This document shows positions 16,371 through 26,050 of a stretch of 39,754 nt of DNA, piece after piece (position 1 is the first letter of the stretch; each line of letters starts with the position of its first letter). A model generated the notes under the pieces. It ran no database searches and had not been told where the DNA came from. It worked only from the letters and a program-made list of their open reading frames with translations. The stretch is from Planctomycetota bacterium (GTDB lineage Bacteria; Planctomycetota; Planctomycetia; Pirellulales; Pirellulaceae), in assembly GCA_003671195.1 (NCBI GenBank), contig QWPJ01000148.1:1-39754 (forward strand), in the 5' to 3' direction. The position numbers were made by a program, and so were the translations under genes.

Positions 16371-17630
16371 ATGAACAAACTCCCCTTCCAAGCCGCTTGG
16401 ATGCTCGTATCCCTGACGCTGCTCGCCTGCAGCGTCCTAGGTTTCGCCCCCCCCAAGGAACCTCTGGTCCCAGCCGACAAACTCGCCAGCAAGAGCCTGC
16501 CTCTACAAGTCTACATCCTTGCAGGCCAGTCAAACATGCAAGGCCATGCCAAAATCAGCACCTTTGAACACATCGGCATGGATCCGGCGACCAAGCCGAT
16601 GCTCGACGAAATGCTCGGGGCCGATGGCAAACCCAAGGTCTGCGACCGCGTCTGGATTTCTTCGATCGGATGCGCCGAATCCGAACAGACCGGCAAGCTG
16701 ACGGCTGGCTTTGGCGCGTCCACCGAAAAAATCGGGCCCGAGTTTACCTTCGGACTGACCATGCAGAAGTTCTCCAACGCACCGATTTTGATCATCAAGA
16801 CCTCGTGGGGAGGCAAAAGCCTGCACACGGACTTTCGCCCACCTAGCGCAGGTCCTTATGTCTTCAACGAAACTCTCCTTGGCAACCTGCAAAAACAGGG
16901 TAAGGATCTTGCTGCGATCCAAGCAGATAAAGCCAAGCAGACCGGGGTGTACTACCGCCAGATGATCGATCATGTGAAATTTGTACTCAGTGACCCCAAG
17001 CGAGTCATACCCGAATACGACGCTTCCGTAGGCTACCAAATCGCCGGATTTGCTTGGTTCCAAGGCTGGAACGATATGGTCGACGCTGGGACTTATCCAA
17101 ATCGCGACAAGCCAGGAGGCTACGATCAATACAGCAGTGCATTGGCTCACTTCATCCGCGATGTACGGAAGGATCTGAATGCTCCAAAGTTGCCTTTTGT
17201 GATCGGTGTTCTGGGCGTCGGTGGACCAACGTCCGAATACGGTCCCGACCAACTGCGTTACAAAAGCACGCACGACCATTTTCGTGCAGCGATGGCTGCC
17301 CCAGCCTTACTCCCAGAATTCCAAGGCAACGTCGCAACAGTGCTAGCCGAGAAGTACTGGGATGGTGAATTGACACTGGCAAAGGCCAAGGAGAAAGAGC
17401 TTGAACAGAAAGCAAGAAAGCAAGCCAAGGAGGAGAAGTTCTCGCCCCAGGAAGAACAAGCTCTGGTCGAACGGATGCGCAGAGAGGGACTCAGCGATCG
17501 CCAACGCGCGGTGATCGAAAAAGGAATATCAAATTTGGAGTTTCACTACCTAGGCTCTGCAAAGATCCTTGGAGGGGTCGGCAAAGGACTTGCCGAAGCG
17601 ATGGCGGAACTCAAAGAACTCAAGAAATAA
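16371..17630 (+). CDS. Secreted SASA-type (sialate O-acetylesterase-like) carbohydrate esterase
   Basis: A 419-residue exported protein: hydrophobic N-terminus (LVSLTLLAC, a weak lipobox is possible) and then the SASA/DUF303 SGNH-hydrolase core. Block I is LAGQSNMQG (52-58) with nucleophile Ser54. The motifs IIKTSWGGKSLHTDFRPP and GFAWFQGWNDM follow, and the catalytic histidine is probably in EFHYLGSAK near the C-terminus. An extra charged helical insert (about 340-390, rich in Lys/Glu/Arg) precedes that last block. Enzymes of this type remove acetyl groups from sugars or xylan. It is the first gene of a five-gene secreted cluster; only 5 bases separate it from the next gene. Confidence 0.88.
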   Translation: MNKLPFQAAWMLVSLTLLACSVLGFAPPKEPLVPADKLASKSLPLQVYILAGQSNMQGHAKISTFEHIGMDPATKPMLDEMLGADGKPKVCDRVWISSIGCAESEQTGKLTAGFGASTEKIGPEFTFGLTMQKFSNAPILIIKTSWGGKSLHTDFRPPSAGPYVFNETLLGNLQKQGKDLAAIQADKAKQTGVYYRQMIDHVKFVLSDPKRVIPEYDASVGYQIAGFAWFQGWNDMVDAGTYPNRDKPGGYDQYSSALAHFIRDVRKDLNAPKLPFVIGVLGVGGPTSEYGPDQLRYKSTHDHFRAAMAAPALLPEFQGNVATVLAEKYWDGELTLAKAKEKELEQKARKQAKEEKFSPQEEQALVERMRREGLSDRQRAVIEKGISNLEFHYLGSAKILGGVGKGLAEAMAELKELKK

Positions 17631-17635
17631 CAAGC

Positions 17636-20044
17636 ATGAAAAACCAAACCGTATTCTTTGCACTCTTCGTTATGTTCTCGGCCTCTGGCGCTAACTACGC
17701 TATCGGGGGAGGTCAGGCAGCAGAAATCCCTGATTTCACTCAAGGGGCCAAGATCCCTGAGGACGCCAAGCATGATTGGAATCTCGGGGCCACGGGGCTG
17801 CGAGGCTGGATGTATTGTGACAAGATGGTCACCTCCGACGCCCGACAGATCGCGATCACCAAGGTTGCAAAAGGTTCGCCAGCGTACGGCATTCTCGAAG
17901 TGGGCGACGTGATTCTAGGGGTTGGTGGAAAGCCGTTTTCCTATGACCCTCGCACCGAGATGGGCAAGGCGCTGACGGCTGCCGAAAGCGAAGCAGGAAG
18001 CGGTGAACTGACGCTGAGCCGCTGGCGAGCCGGAAGCTCGGAAGAGGTCGTTGTGAAAATACCGGTCTTGGGAACTTATAGCCCCACGGCCCCCTACGAT
18101 TGTCCAAAGTCCAAACGGATCCTCGAACAAGGCTGCAGAGAGCTTGCCAAGCGGATGGAGGATCCCTCCTATACCAGACGGCTCGATCCGATCCCTCGAT
18201 CGCTCAATGCTCTGGCTTTGCTTGCCAGTGGCCAAGAGAGCTATTTGCCGCTTATCCAAAAGGAAGCTCAGTGGGCAGCGAGTTTCAAGGACGAAGGGAT
18301 GGCCACTTGGTACTACGGCTACGTCATGATGTTGCTTGCCGAATACAGGATCGCCACGGGAGATGATTCGGTCATGCCGGGCCTGAAGCGACTGGCGCTC
18401 GAGGCGGCCAATGGACAAAGTGCGGTCGGTTCCTGGGGGCATCGGTTCGCTCGGCCCGACGGACGACTCTACGGTTACGGGATGATGAACTCTCCGGGGT
18501 TGCCTCTGACGATCTCGATGGTCATGGCACGTCAGGCAGGCGTCGAGGATCCGGCATTGGACCGCGCCATCGAACTGAGTGTGCGATTGATGCGTTTCTA
18601 TATCCACAAAGGAGCGATACCCTATGGAGACCATCATCCGTGGATTGAAACCCATGAGGACAATGGCAAGTGTGGGATGGCCTCGGTATTGTTCAATCTG
18701 ATCGGAGAATCGAAAGGTGCGGAGTTTTTCTCTCGCATGAGCGTCGCGGCCCATGGACCGGAACGCGACACAGGACACACGGGGAATTTCTTCAACATCC
18801 TCTGGTCCTTGCCCGGCATTTCCCAATCTGGACCGAATGCGACCGGAGCTTGGATGAACGAATTTGGAGGCTGGTACTTTGACCTTGCAAGGCGCTACGA
18901 CGGCAGTTTTCTGCATCAAGGCCCACCCGAGAACGATCGGGATAGCTACGCCGGTTGGGATTGCACGGGGAGCTATCTGCTGGCCTATGCGATGCCACTC
19001 AAGAAGCTGTATCTGACGGGCAAGAAGTCCGACGCGGTGCCCAAGCTCGATGTCGCTACGGCGGAATCACTAATCGATGATGGACGGGGTTGGAACAACA
19101 AAGACCGAAACGGTTTTTACGATGCGCTCAGCAACGAGCAGCTTCTCGAGCGACTTGGGAGCTGGTCGCCTGTGGTTCGCGAGCGAGCGGCGATGGCACT
19201 CGGGAGACGCAAAAGCGTTCCGGTCGAACCCTTGATCCAGATGCTCGATTCCCCGAGCTTGGAGGCTCGCTATGGAGCATGTCAGGGTTTGAGCCAGCTT
19301 CGTCGTCGCGGCATGCCGGCCGTAGCGGCCTTGCAAAAGACACTTGCACATGACGACCTGTGGCTTCGAATCAAAGCAGCCGAAGCACTTGCAGCGATTG
19401 GCAAGCCCGCCATGCAGACTGTTCCGCAACTGCTCGAATTGCTCGCACAGGTGGACCTTGAGAATGACCCGCGCGGCATGCAGCAGAGGTATTTATCGTT
19501 TGCTCTTTTTGAACGCGATGGCATGCTCGGCCGATCGCTCGAAGGTGTCGATCGCGAGGCGCTCTACAATGCCGTGCGAGCGGGCCTGAAGAACCAGGAC
19601 GGACGAGCTCGGGGCAGCATCGGTTCGGTTTATCGCCAATTATCGCTCGGGGAGATCCTGCCTTTATTGCCTGCGATCCATGAGGCCATTATCCAGCCCG
19701 CACCTAGCGGCGAGATGTTCGCCGACGGGATCCGGGTCGAAGGGCTGCGGTTGCTCGCAGAGCACCATATCGAGGAAGGGATCAGCGCCTTGGTGCTCTA
19801 CACCCGCGATCAGAATCCTTGGGAGAGCCAAAACCGAACACCTGAGCTGATGAAGATCCTTTTAAGTTACGGCGCGCATGCCAAGGGGGTCATTCCGGAA
19901 CTCACCAAGATCGCCAATTACTTTGAGAAGGAGGAAGAAGACTTTCCACGGGATTTGGGGCTCATGAAGGCCAAAAGCGTCCGAGATACGATCACCGCAA
20001 TCGAAGCTGCGACAGACTCTCCGGCGCTTATCCGTCTAAAATAG
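17636..20044 (+). CDS. Secreted PDZ / alpha-toroid / HEAT-repeat protein (DUF6288-like)
   Basis: An 802-residue protein with a signal peptide (residues 1-30). A PDZ-like domain (about 65-150) includes GSPAYGILEVGDVILGVGG. The central region (about 155-470) has repeated helices with SLNALALLASG, ATWYYGYVMMLLAEY and a conserved-looking GHTGNFFNILWS, resembling an alpha/alpha-toroid, and I think it matches the DUF6288 group found in planctomycetes and Verrucomicrobia. HEAT repeats follow (about 500-615; SPVVRERAAMALGRR, DLWLRIKAAEALAAIG), then a helical tail. No catalytic site is evident. It may be a scaffold in the periplasm for the neighbouring enzymes. It lies 5 bases after the esterase and is surely co-transcribed. 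Confidence 0.75.
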   Translation: MKNQTVFFALFVMFSASGANYAIGGGQAAEIPDFTQGAKIPEDAKHDWNLGATGLRGWMYCDKMVTSDARQIAITKVAKGSPAYGILEVGDVILGVGGKPFSYDPRTEMGKALTAAESEAGSGELTLSRWRAGSSEEVVVKIPVLGTYSPTAPYDCPKSKRILEQGCRELAKRMEDPSYTRRLDPIPRSLNALALLASGQESYLPLIQKEAQWAASFKDEGMATWYYGYVMMLLAEYRIATGDDSVMPGLKRLALEAANGQSAVGSWGHRFARPDGRLYGYGMMNSPGLPLTISMVMARQAGVEDPALDRAIELSVRLMRFYIHKGAIPYGDHHPWIETHEDNGKCGMASVLFNLIGESKGAEFFSRMSVAAHGPERDTGHTGNFFNILWSLPGISQSGPNATGAWMNEFGGWYFDLARRYDGSFLHQGPPENDRDSYAGWDCTGSYLLAYAMPLKKLYLTGKKSDAVPKLDVATAESLIDDGRGWNNKDRNGFYDALSNEQLLERLGSWSPVVRERAAMALGRRKSVPVEPLIQMLDSPSLEARYGACQGLSQLRRRGMPAVAALQKTLAHDDLWLRIKAAEALAAIGKPAMQTVPQLLELLAQVDLENDPRGMQQRYLSFALFERDGMLGRSLEGVDREALYNAVRAGLKNQDGRARGSIGSVYRQLSLGEILPLLPAIHEAIIQPAPSGEMFADGIRVEGLRLLAEHHIEEGISALVLYTRDQNPWESQNRTPELMKILLSYGAHAKGVIPELTKIANYFEKEEEDFPRDLGLMKAKSVRDTITAIEAATDSPALIRLK

Positions 20045-20092
20045 GAAAAGAGTTTCCACGCCATGGAAGAACGAAAAGGAACCATCACGGAC

Positions 20093-23000
20093 ATGAAGCG
20101 GAAATTGCCTGCCATGCGATTAACCATTTGGAAGAAACTGATTTGCGCTTGTGCTCTGATGCATCTTACGGTCAGTCACCTTAGCGCTTCAGAAGAGCAA
20201 GAAAAACCTGCCCAGCAAGGGGCTGGGGCTACAAAGCCATCGCCTTACGTCGAAAACTGGACGCAGTGGCGAGGCCCTCTCGCGGATGGACATGCAGGGG
20301 AACGAGCAAGGCCACCGATTCAATGGGACAAGGAAAAAAACATCGCTTGGGTGGCTGAGTTACCCGGAGAGGGCTCGGCAACACCTATCGTGTACGGCAA
20401 TCAAGTTTTCGTCTTGTCAGCGGTCAAAACCGAACGAAAAAGCACAACGGCAGTGATCAATGACGAGCGAGCGAAAACAACGCCTGACGCGATGTTCTAT
20501 CAGTTTGTCGTCTCAAGTTATGATCGCAGTACCGGACAGGTTCTTTGGCAGCGAGTCGCGATTGAACAAGTCCCGCATGAAGGCAAACACGAAACGAATA
20601 CTTATGCTGCTGGATCGCCGACTACCGACGGCCAGCGACTTTACTTTTCATTCGGATCTCGAGGAACCTTCTGCTACTCGCTCGATGGTGAGTTGATTTG
20701 GAAGATCGATCTCGGTGCTATGCGAACACGAAACGGTTGGGGAGAAGCCATCACGCCAACTCTTACCGAGGATTCGCTCATCATCAATTGCGATCAAGAG
20801 GAGGGGTCGTTTATTGCCGCCATCGACAAGCTCACTGGAAACATCCGTTGGAAGGTGGATCGTGCGAGTGAGGTTACCTCTTGGAACACCCCTTTTGTCA
20901 CAACCTATGAGGGAAAGCAACAAGTCATCGTCAATGGTACCGGGTCGGTCAAGAGCTATGATGCCAACGATGGAACCGTACTGTGGGAGTGTGGGGGCCA
21001 AACGGTCAATGCGATTCCTTCACCGGTCCGGTTTCGTGATTCGGTCATTTGCACAAGTGGTTATCGCGGTGCGCTGGCTTGTTCGATCCCACTGAACTCC
21101 CGAGGTGACGTAACCACGAGCGAGACGATTGGTTGGAGGGTTAACCAGTCAACGCCGTATGTACCCTCACCGATTCTGAGCAATACTCGACTGCTCTACA
21201 CGGCGGGCAACACCAATCTGCTCAGTTGCATCGATGCGAGCAACGGCAGCTCGCTCCTGGAACGAATGCGGTTACCAGGAATCCGCACCATGTATGCATC
21301 GCCTATCCTAGCCAACGGCCATTTCTATTTCACGAGTCGCGAAGGAACCATCGTGGTCGTGAAAGACAACGAAACCTTGGACGTTGTTGCTACGAACGAA
21401 TTGGAGGATGTGATCGATGCATCGCCGGTCGCCGTGGACAACCAACTCTTTGTGCGGAGTTGGAACAAGCTTTATTGCATCGAGCAGATGCCTACGGCGG
21501 ATTCAACCTCGACGAGTCCAATGAAGAAGGAGCCGCCTGCGGAGGGTATATCCTTCAAACAGATCGACCTCGAAGCGTCCGCAGAGACATCGGCCAATGC
21601 CAGCATCGGGGACCTCGATGGCGACGGTGATCTCGACATTGTCTTGGCCAAGGGACGGCATTGGCCGCTCCACAATCGGATCTTTTTCAATGATGGCCAG
21701 GGAAATTTCGACGCAAAAAACGTTGGAGCCGAACCAGACCGAAGCTATGCGGCCGCATTGGGGGACATCGATGGCGATGGAGACTTGGACATGGTCGTCA
21801 GCAATGACAACCCCGACGAAAAGAGATCTTATCGGAACGATGGAAAAGGGAATTTTAGTCTCGCGGGACCCTGGGGCGATCCCTCATGGAACACACGTAA
21901 CATCGCGTTGGTTGACATGAACGGAGACCATCACCTCGACCTTGTCGTCGCCAATCGAAAGAGTCCCAGCTATATCATCCTCAATGACGGCAAAGGTGAT
22001 TTCAACAAGGAGCATTGGAACACTCTACCCACGGAGTCGGCGACGACGATCGTAGCGGCCGATTTCAATGGCGATGGTTTGCCGGACCTTGCTGTTCCCC
22101 ATCGGGACAAGGGGGTGAGTCGGATTTTGTTCAATGACCAGAAGATGAGTTTGAGCAACAAAGCCACCTTTGGCCCCGAGGTTACCTCGACACGTGCTTG
22201 CGCTGCAGGTGATCTTAATCGCGACGGGGCCATCGACTTGATCGTCGGTGATGATCAACTCGGAACGACGGTTCTGATGAATGACGGCAAGGGGAACTTT
22301 CCCAAGTCGATCGCGCTGGGAGATCCAAAACGGGTAGCCTATGCCATTGCGGTAGACGACATGAACCAGGACCATCAACTCGACGTGATCGTTGGGTACT
22401 CCAACGGTGGCAGCAGAATTTTTTTGAATGATGGAGCGGGGTTGCGATTCGAGGAACTCTCGATTGGTGATGGCAAAGGAGCCGTCTATGGGATTGCTGT
22501 TGGCGATCTCAATTCGGACGGCAAAAAGGATATCGTTCAAGCCCGTAGCGAAGCTACCAACACGATCTTTTTCAATCAAAGCTTGGGTGATGAACCTGCC
22601 CCCGCCGAACCGCAAAATACACCATGGCTGACGTTTCCAGGCGGGGATGGACCGGGCAAGGGCAAGCGTATCGTGCTGATTTCGGCGGAACAAGAGTATC
22701 GCAGCGAGCAATCGATGCCGATGATGGCGAAAGTTCTCAGCCAGCATCATGGCTTCGATTGCACAGTACTCTTTGGGGTCAACGCGCGCGGTGAAGTCGA
22801 CCCGACGATGCCGGTCTATCCCGAGAAGGGCAAGGAGGCTGAATTCAAGGAGCATCATATTCCTGGACTCGAGCATCTTGCGTCGGCAGACCTCGTGATT
22901 TTCTTCACGCGTCTGCTGACTCTGCCGCAAACTGAGCAGCAGCAGATCGTCGATTACATCGATTCCGGCAAACCCTTGATCGCGCTGCGCACGGCCAATC

Positions 23001-23575
23001 ACGGCTTTCGCGGTCCACTCCCTTATAAAATTAATGGCAAACAAGTCCGATGGGGCGAGGACATCCTTGGCGGATCCTTCATGAATCACCATGGACGATG
23101 GCACGCCGACTCGACGCGTGGCTTCTTCGACAAAGATCATGCGGAGCATCCGATCCTCACTGGCATCACGGATATCTGGGGGGACTCGGATGTCTATCGT
23201 ACCTACAAAGAAGGTACAAACCTCCCGGTCGAATGCACCGCGCTTGTATGGGGCCAACCCTTGATGGGCCGCAAGCCGGATGACTTGCCCAATGACAAGC
23301 TCGAGCCACTCCCGGTTGCGTGGGTCAAGCCTTGGCAGACCAGCGACGGCAAAACAGCCAGGGTCTTTCATTGCACGATGGGCAGCGGGATCGACCTGAA
23401 AAGTCCTGGCCTGCGCCGGCTCGTGATCAACTCCGCTTATTGGTGCATCGGAATGGAGGAATCGATCTCCGCTAGCCGCAGTGTGGAGATCGTCGGGAGC
23501 TACGAGCCTCTCGAAAGCGGTTTCAACTACGACGAACTCGGTGTCAAGCCGCGCCCGATTTCCTTCTATCGATAA
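20093..23575 (+). CDS. Secreted PQQ-like propeller + FG-GAP propeller + ThuA-like domain fusion
   Basis: A protein of 1160 residues with three modules. After a signal peptide (about 1-33), WTQWRGP (56-62) opens a BamB/PQQ-like beta-propeller (to about 475; repeated IYG.. and GSLLERM-type blades). Next come seven FG-GAP/VCBS calcium loops, from DLDGDGDLD (507) to DLNSDGKKD (805), enough for a complete seven-bladed integrin-type propeller. From Trp845 onward a ThuA-like domain follows (GKRIVLISAEQEYRSEQS, ADLVIFFTRLLTLP, LIALRTANHGF, HPILTGITDIWGDSDVY), a class-I-amidotransferase-like fold linked to sugar metabolism. I chose the ATG at 20093 because it gives a normal signal peptide; an in-frame ATG at 20063 adds ten acidic residues. 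It sits in the middle of the five-gene secreted cluster. Confidence 0.85.
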   Translation: MKRKLPAMRLTIWKKLICACALMHLTVSHLSASEEQEKPAQQGAGATKPSPYVENWTQWRGPLADGHAGERARPPIQWDKEKNIAWVAELPGEGSATPIVYGNQVFVLSAVKTERKSTTAVINDERAKTTPDAMFYQFVVSSYDRSTGQVLWQRVAIEQVPHEGKHETNTYAAGSPTTDGQRLYFSFGSRGTFCYSLDGELIWKIDLGAMRTRNGWGEAITPTLTEDSLIINCDQEEGSFIAAIDKLTGNIRWKVDRASEVTSWNTPFVTTYEGKQQVIVNGTGSVKSYDANDGTVLWECGGQTVNAIPSPVRFRDSVICTSGYRGALACSIPLNSRGDVTTSETIGWRVNQSTPYVPSPILSNTRLLYTAGNTNLLSCIDASNGSSLLERMRLPGIRTMYASPILANGHFYFTSREGTIVVVKDNETLDVVATNELEDVIDASPVAVDNQLFVRSWNKLYCIEQMPTADSTSTSPMKKEPPAEGISFKQIDLEASAETSANASIGDLDGDGDLDIVLAKGRHWPLHNRIFFNDGQGNFDAKNVGAEPDRSYAAALGDIDGDGDLDMVVSNDNPDEKRSYRNDGKGNFSLAGPWGDPSWNTRNIALVDMNGDHHLDLVVANRKSPSYIILNDGKGDFNKEHWNTLPTESATTIVAADFNGDGLPDLAVPHRDKGVSRILFNDQKMSLSNKATFGPEVTSTRACAAGDLNRDGAIDLIVGDDQLGTTVLMNDGKGNFPKSIALGDPKRVAYAIAVDDMNQDHQLDVIVGYSNGGSRIFLNDGAGLRFEELSIGDGKGAVYGIAVGDLNSDGKKDIVQARSEATNTIFFNQSLGDEPAPAEPQNTPWLTFPGGDGPGKGKRIVLISAEQEYRSEQSMPMMAKVLSQHHGFDCTVLFGVNARGEVDPTMPVYPEKGKEAEFKEHHIPGLEHLASADLVIFFTRLLTLPQTEQQQIVDYIDSGKPLIALRTANHGFRGPLPYKINGKQVRWGEDILGGSFMNHHGRWHADSTRGFFDKDHAEHPILTGITDIWGDSDVYRTYKEGTNLPVECTALVWGQPLMGRKPDDLPNDKLEPLPVAWVKPWQTSDGKTARVFHCTMGSGIDLKSPGLRRLVINSAYWCIGMEESISASRSVEIVGSYEPLESGFNYDELGVKPRPISFYR

Positions 23576-23629
23576 CACTCGGTTGGATGATGGCAGAAGA
23601 CGAGGAGTTTGCTTACAATCGAAGCGACC

Positions 23630-26050
23630 ATGAATAGAATCTACTTGTTGATTGCAATCCTGATTGCCACCCCCTATGCTCTTGCAGGCGATCCGGCGAT
23701 ATCAGGGAATCATCCTCTGACGCAGATTCAAGCCGGCAGCGTCCTCATAGCGGAACTGCGATGCTCAGCATGCCATACCGGCGTTGAACCGATGTCCGTT
23801 GCAGACAAGACGGCTCCGGAGTTAGCACAAGTCGGGACGCGGATTTCGCCAGAGTACTTGCGGCGATTCCTTGCGTCACCGCTGACGGCGCATCCAGGCA
23901 CAACGATGCCGGACTTGCTGGCATCACGATCGGAATCCGAGCGGAAAACCATTGCCGAGTTGCTCACGCACTTCTTGGTCTCGCTCTCGAGTGCCGGTGT
24001 TCCAGCGGAACCTACCGAGTCGATCGATCGCAAGCTAGGCAAAGAATTGTACCATTCGATTGGATGCGTCGCTTGCCATGGTCCCAAGGAAGCTCTTTCG
24101 GACCTGCAGAACAGCGCTAATCAAAACCAAGAGGACGAAGACAGCGAGCAAGCTGTTCCGCCGAGCGACTTGAGCAAGTCGACCAAGCCCATTGCTATGG
24201 CGCTCGAGCATGTCACCGCAAAGTACAGCGTCAGATCGCTGGCTGAGTTTCTATTTCAACCTCTGAAAGTTCGAAGTTCAGGACGTATGCCTGACATGAA
24301 GCTGACAAGGACCGAATCGCTTGCGATCGCAGGATATCTTATCGGAGAGCAAGCACCTACCTACGAGCCATTGGTTCCTGATGCGGCGTTGGTTGAGGCC
24401 GGGAAGACTTACTTTCAAGCGTTGAACTGTGCGGCTTGCCATGCACTTGAGGGCCATGCACTTGAAGGCATCGCAGCGGCCCGGCCCGCTGGGTCGCTCA
24501 AGCGAGCCGATCTCAATGGCGGATGCTTGTCCATTCCTTCCTCCAAACTTGCGAATGATCGCACTCCGCGATTTGCTCTTGAAGAGAATCAGCGTGCGGC
24601 CATCGCCGCAGCGATCACAGGAGAGACGATCGTTGACTCCGACAAAGACGCGTTGGCGAAAACATTGACCGCCTTTCGGTGTGTTGCCTGCCATGTTCGC
24701 GACGAGTATGGGGGTGTGCATGACGCCCACAATGCTTTCTTTCAAGGAAGTGAATTGAACCTTGGGGACGACGGTCGCATCCCGCCTCCGCTGACGCATA
24801 TGGGGGCCAAGCTCAAGCCGACATGGATGAAGAAAGTGCTCTTCGACGGCGAAAGCGTCCGTAACTACATGGTGACTCGAATGCCGCAGTATGGGGCGAA
24901 GAACCTAGAGCATCTACCTGGACTGTTCCGTCGGCTGGATGTGTTCAGCGGCCCAGAAATGAACATCCCAAGTCCGGAGGGTCGCAACGAAAGAGAGCGA
25001 GAGCAAGAGAAACTCATTCGCTCCGCAGGCCGTGAACTGCTCGGCGACAAGGGGGCCAATTGCGTTGCGTGCCATCGATTCAACTCCAAAGCGGCCAATG
25101 TGAATCAGGGGATCGAACTCCTAACGAGCTACGAGCGACTCGAGCCAGAATGGTTCAATCGTTATCTGCGAAATCCTGGAGCCTTTCGCCCTCGAACCGT
25201 CATGCCGTCGGCTTGGCCTGATGGTGTTTCTGCATTCAAGTCGATTTTGGAGGGTGACTCGGATAAACAGATCGAGGCCATTTGGTATTACCTCTCGCTG
25301 GGCACTTCGGCCGCCGACCCATCGGGCGTTCGAGCCATCAGTACCAGGATCGAGGTTGGCGACCAAGCCGTGGTTCATCGAGGTCGCAGTCGTGTTGCTG
25401 GCTTCCGAGGGATCGCAGTGGGCTTACCGGAAAAACTCAGCTATGCTTTCAACGCCGAGACAGGCACTCTGTCGGCGATTTGGCAAGGAAACTTTATTGG
25501 AGTCAATTGGAGCGGTCAGGGTTCGGGCGATTTCAATCCAGCCAGCGAGCCGATCACGCTCGCCCAAGACGTCTCGTTTGTTTCTCTAGCCGATGAGAAG
25601 ACTCCTTGGCCGTTGTTGCCGGTGATGACCAAAGAGGCTCCTGCCAATCCCGATCCGCTCTATCCAAAGAATCTCGGTTATCAGTTTCGCGGCTACTATC
25701 TAGGCGAATTTTCAATCCCGACGTTCCAGTACCGCAGCGGCAGGATCGAGATCGAAGATCGCACGGTCGCAGTCTGCGACGCCACGCAGCGAGGACTCAA
25801 GCGGGTCTTGCAGTTTGAATCCCCCGAGGCGCAGACGCTTTGGTTCCGCGTGCTGGTCGGAGATGTTGCCCGCGAGTCCGATCAAGTCTTCCGCAGTGGT
25901 CGCTTGCGACTGAGCGTTCCCGATATTCAAGCGATCGACGCGAAATTGAGAGTATTGTCCGACGAGCCGAAGCAATCCGAATTGTTGCTGCGTTTGGAGA
26001 TTCCCCAAGGCAAATCCACATTGGAGCTTGTGTATGAACCGCTCAAGTAA
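23630..26050 (+). CDS. Secreted pentahaem c-type cytochrome
   Basis: An 806-residue exported protein (signal peptide about 1-19). Five CxxCH haem-binding motifs are present: CSACH (45), CVACH (146), CAACH (267), CVACH (351) and CVACH (478). They lie in separate cytochrome-c-like segments, several with downstream methionines that could be sixth ligands (RMPDM; RMPQYG; VMPSAWP). The last 270 residues are beta-rich (RYRSGRIEIEDR-like) without haem motifs. It should carry electrons in the periplasm. The ATG at 23630 follows a weak ribosome site; a TTG at 23609 is possible but gives a poorer signal peptide. The gene overlaps the next one, a sugar-dehydrogenase-like propeller, by 17 bases, which argues for a paired function. 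Confidence 0.9.
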   Translation: MNRIYLLIAILIATPYALAGDPAISGNHPLTQIQAGSVLIAELRCSACHTGVEPMSVADKTAPELAQVGTRISPEYLRRFLASPLTAHPGTTMPDLLASRSESERKTIAELLTHFLVSLSSAGVPAEPTESIDRKLGKELYHSIGCVACHGPKEALSDLQNSANQNQEDEDSEQAVPPSDLSKSTKPIAMALEHVTAKYSVRSLAEFLFQPLKVRSSGRMPDMKLTRTESLAIAGYLIGEQAPTYEPLVPDAALVEAGKTYFQALNCAACHALEGHALEGIAAARPAGSLKRADLNGGCLSIPSSKLANDRTPRFALEENQRAAIAAAITGETIVDSDKDALAKTLTAFRCVACHVRDEYGGVHDAHNAFFQGSELNLGDDGRIPPPLTHMGAKLKPTWMKKVLFDGESVRNYMVTRMPQYGAKNLEHLPGLFRRLDVFSGPEMNIPSPEGRNEREREQEKLIRSAGRELLGDKGANCVACHRFNSKAANVNQGIELLTSYERLEPEWFNRYLRNPGAFRPRTVMPSAWPDGVSAFKSILEGDSDKQIEAIWYYLSLGTSAADPSGVRAISTRIEVGDQAVVHRGRSRVAGFRGIAVGLPEKLSYAFNAETGTLSAIWQGNFIGVNWSGQGSGDFNPASEPITLAQDVSFVSLADEKTPWPLLPVMTKEAPANPDPLYPKNLGYQFRGYYLGEFSIPTFQYRSGRIEIEDRTVAVCDATQRGLKRVLQFESPEAQTLWFRVLVGDVARESDQVFRSGRLRLSVPDIQAIDAKLRVLSDEPKQSELLLRLEIPQGKSTLELVYEPLK

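Noticed and set aside
22025..23578. 517-residue minus-strand frame opposite the FG-GAP/ThuA-like gene
   Set aside because: Antisense to a well-supported coding region; no family resemblance or ribosome site.
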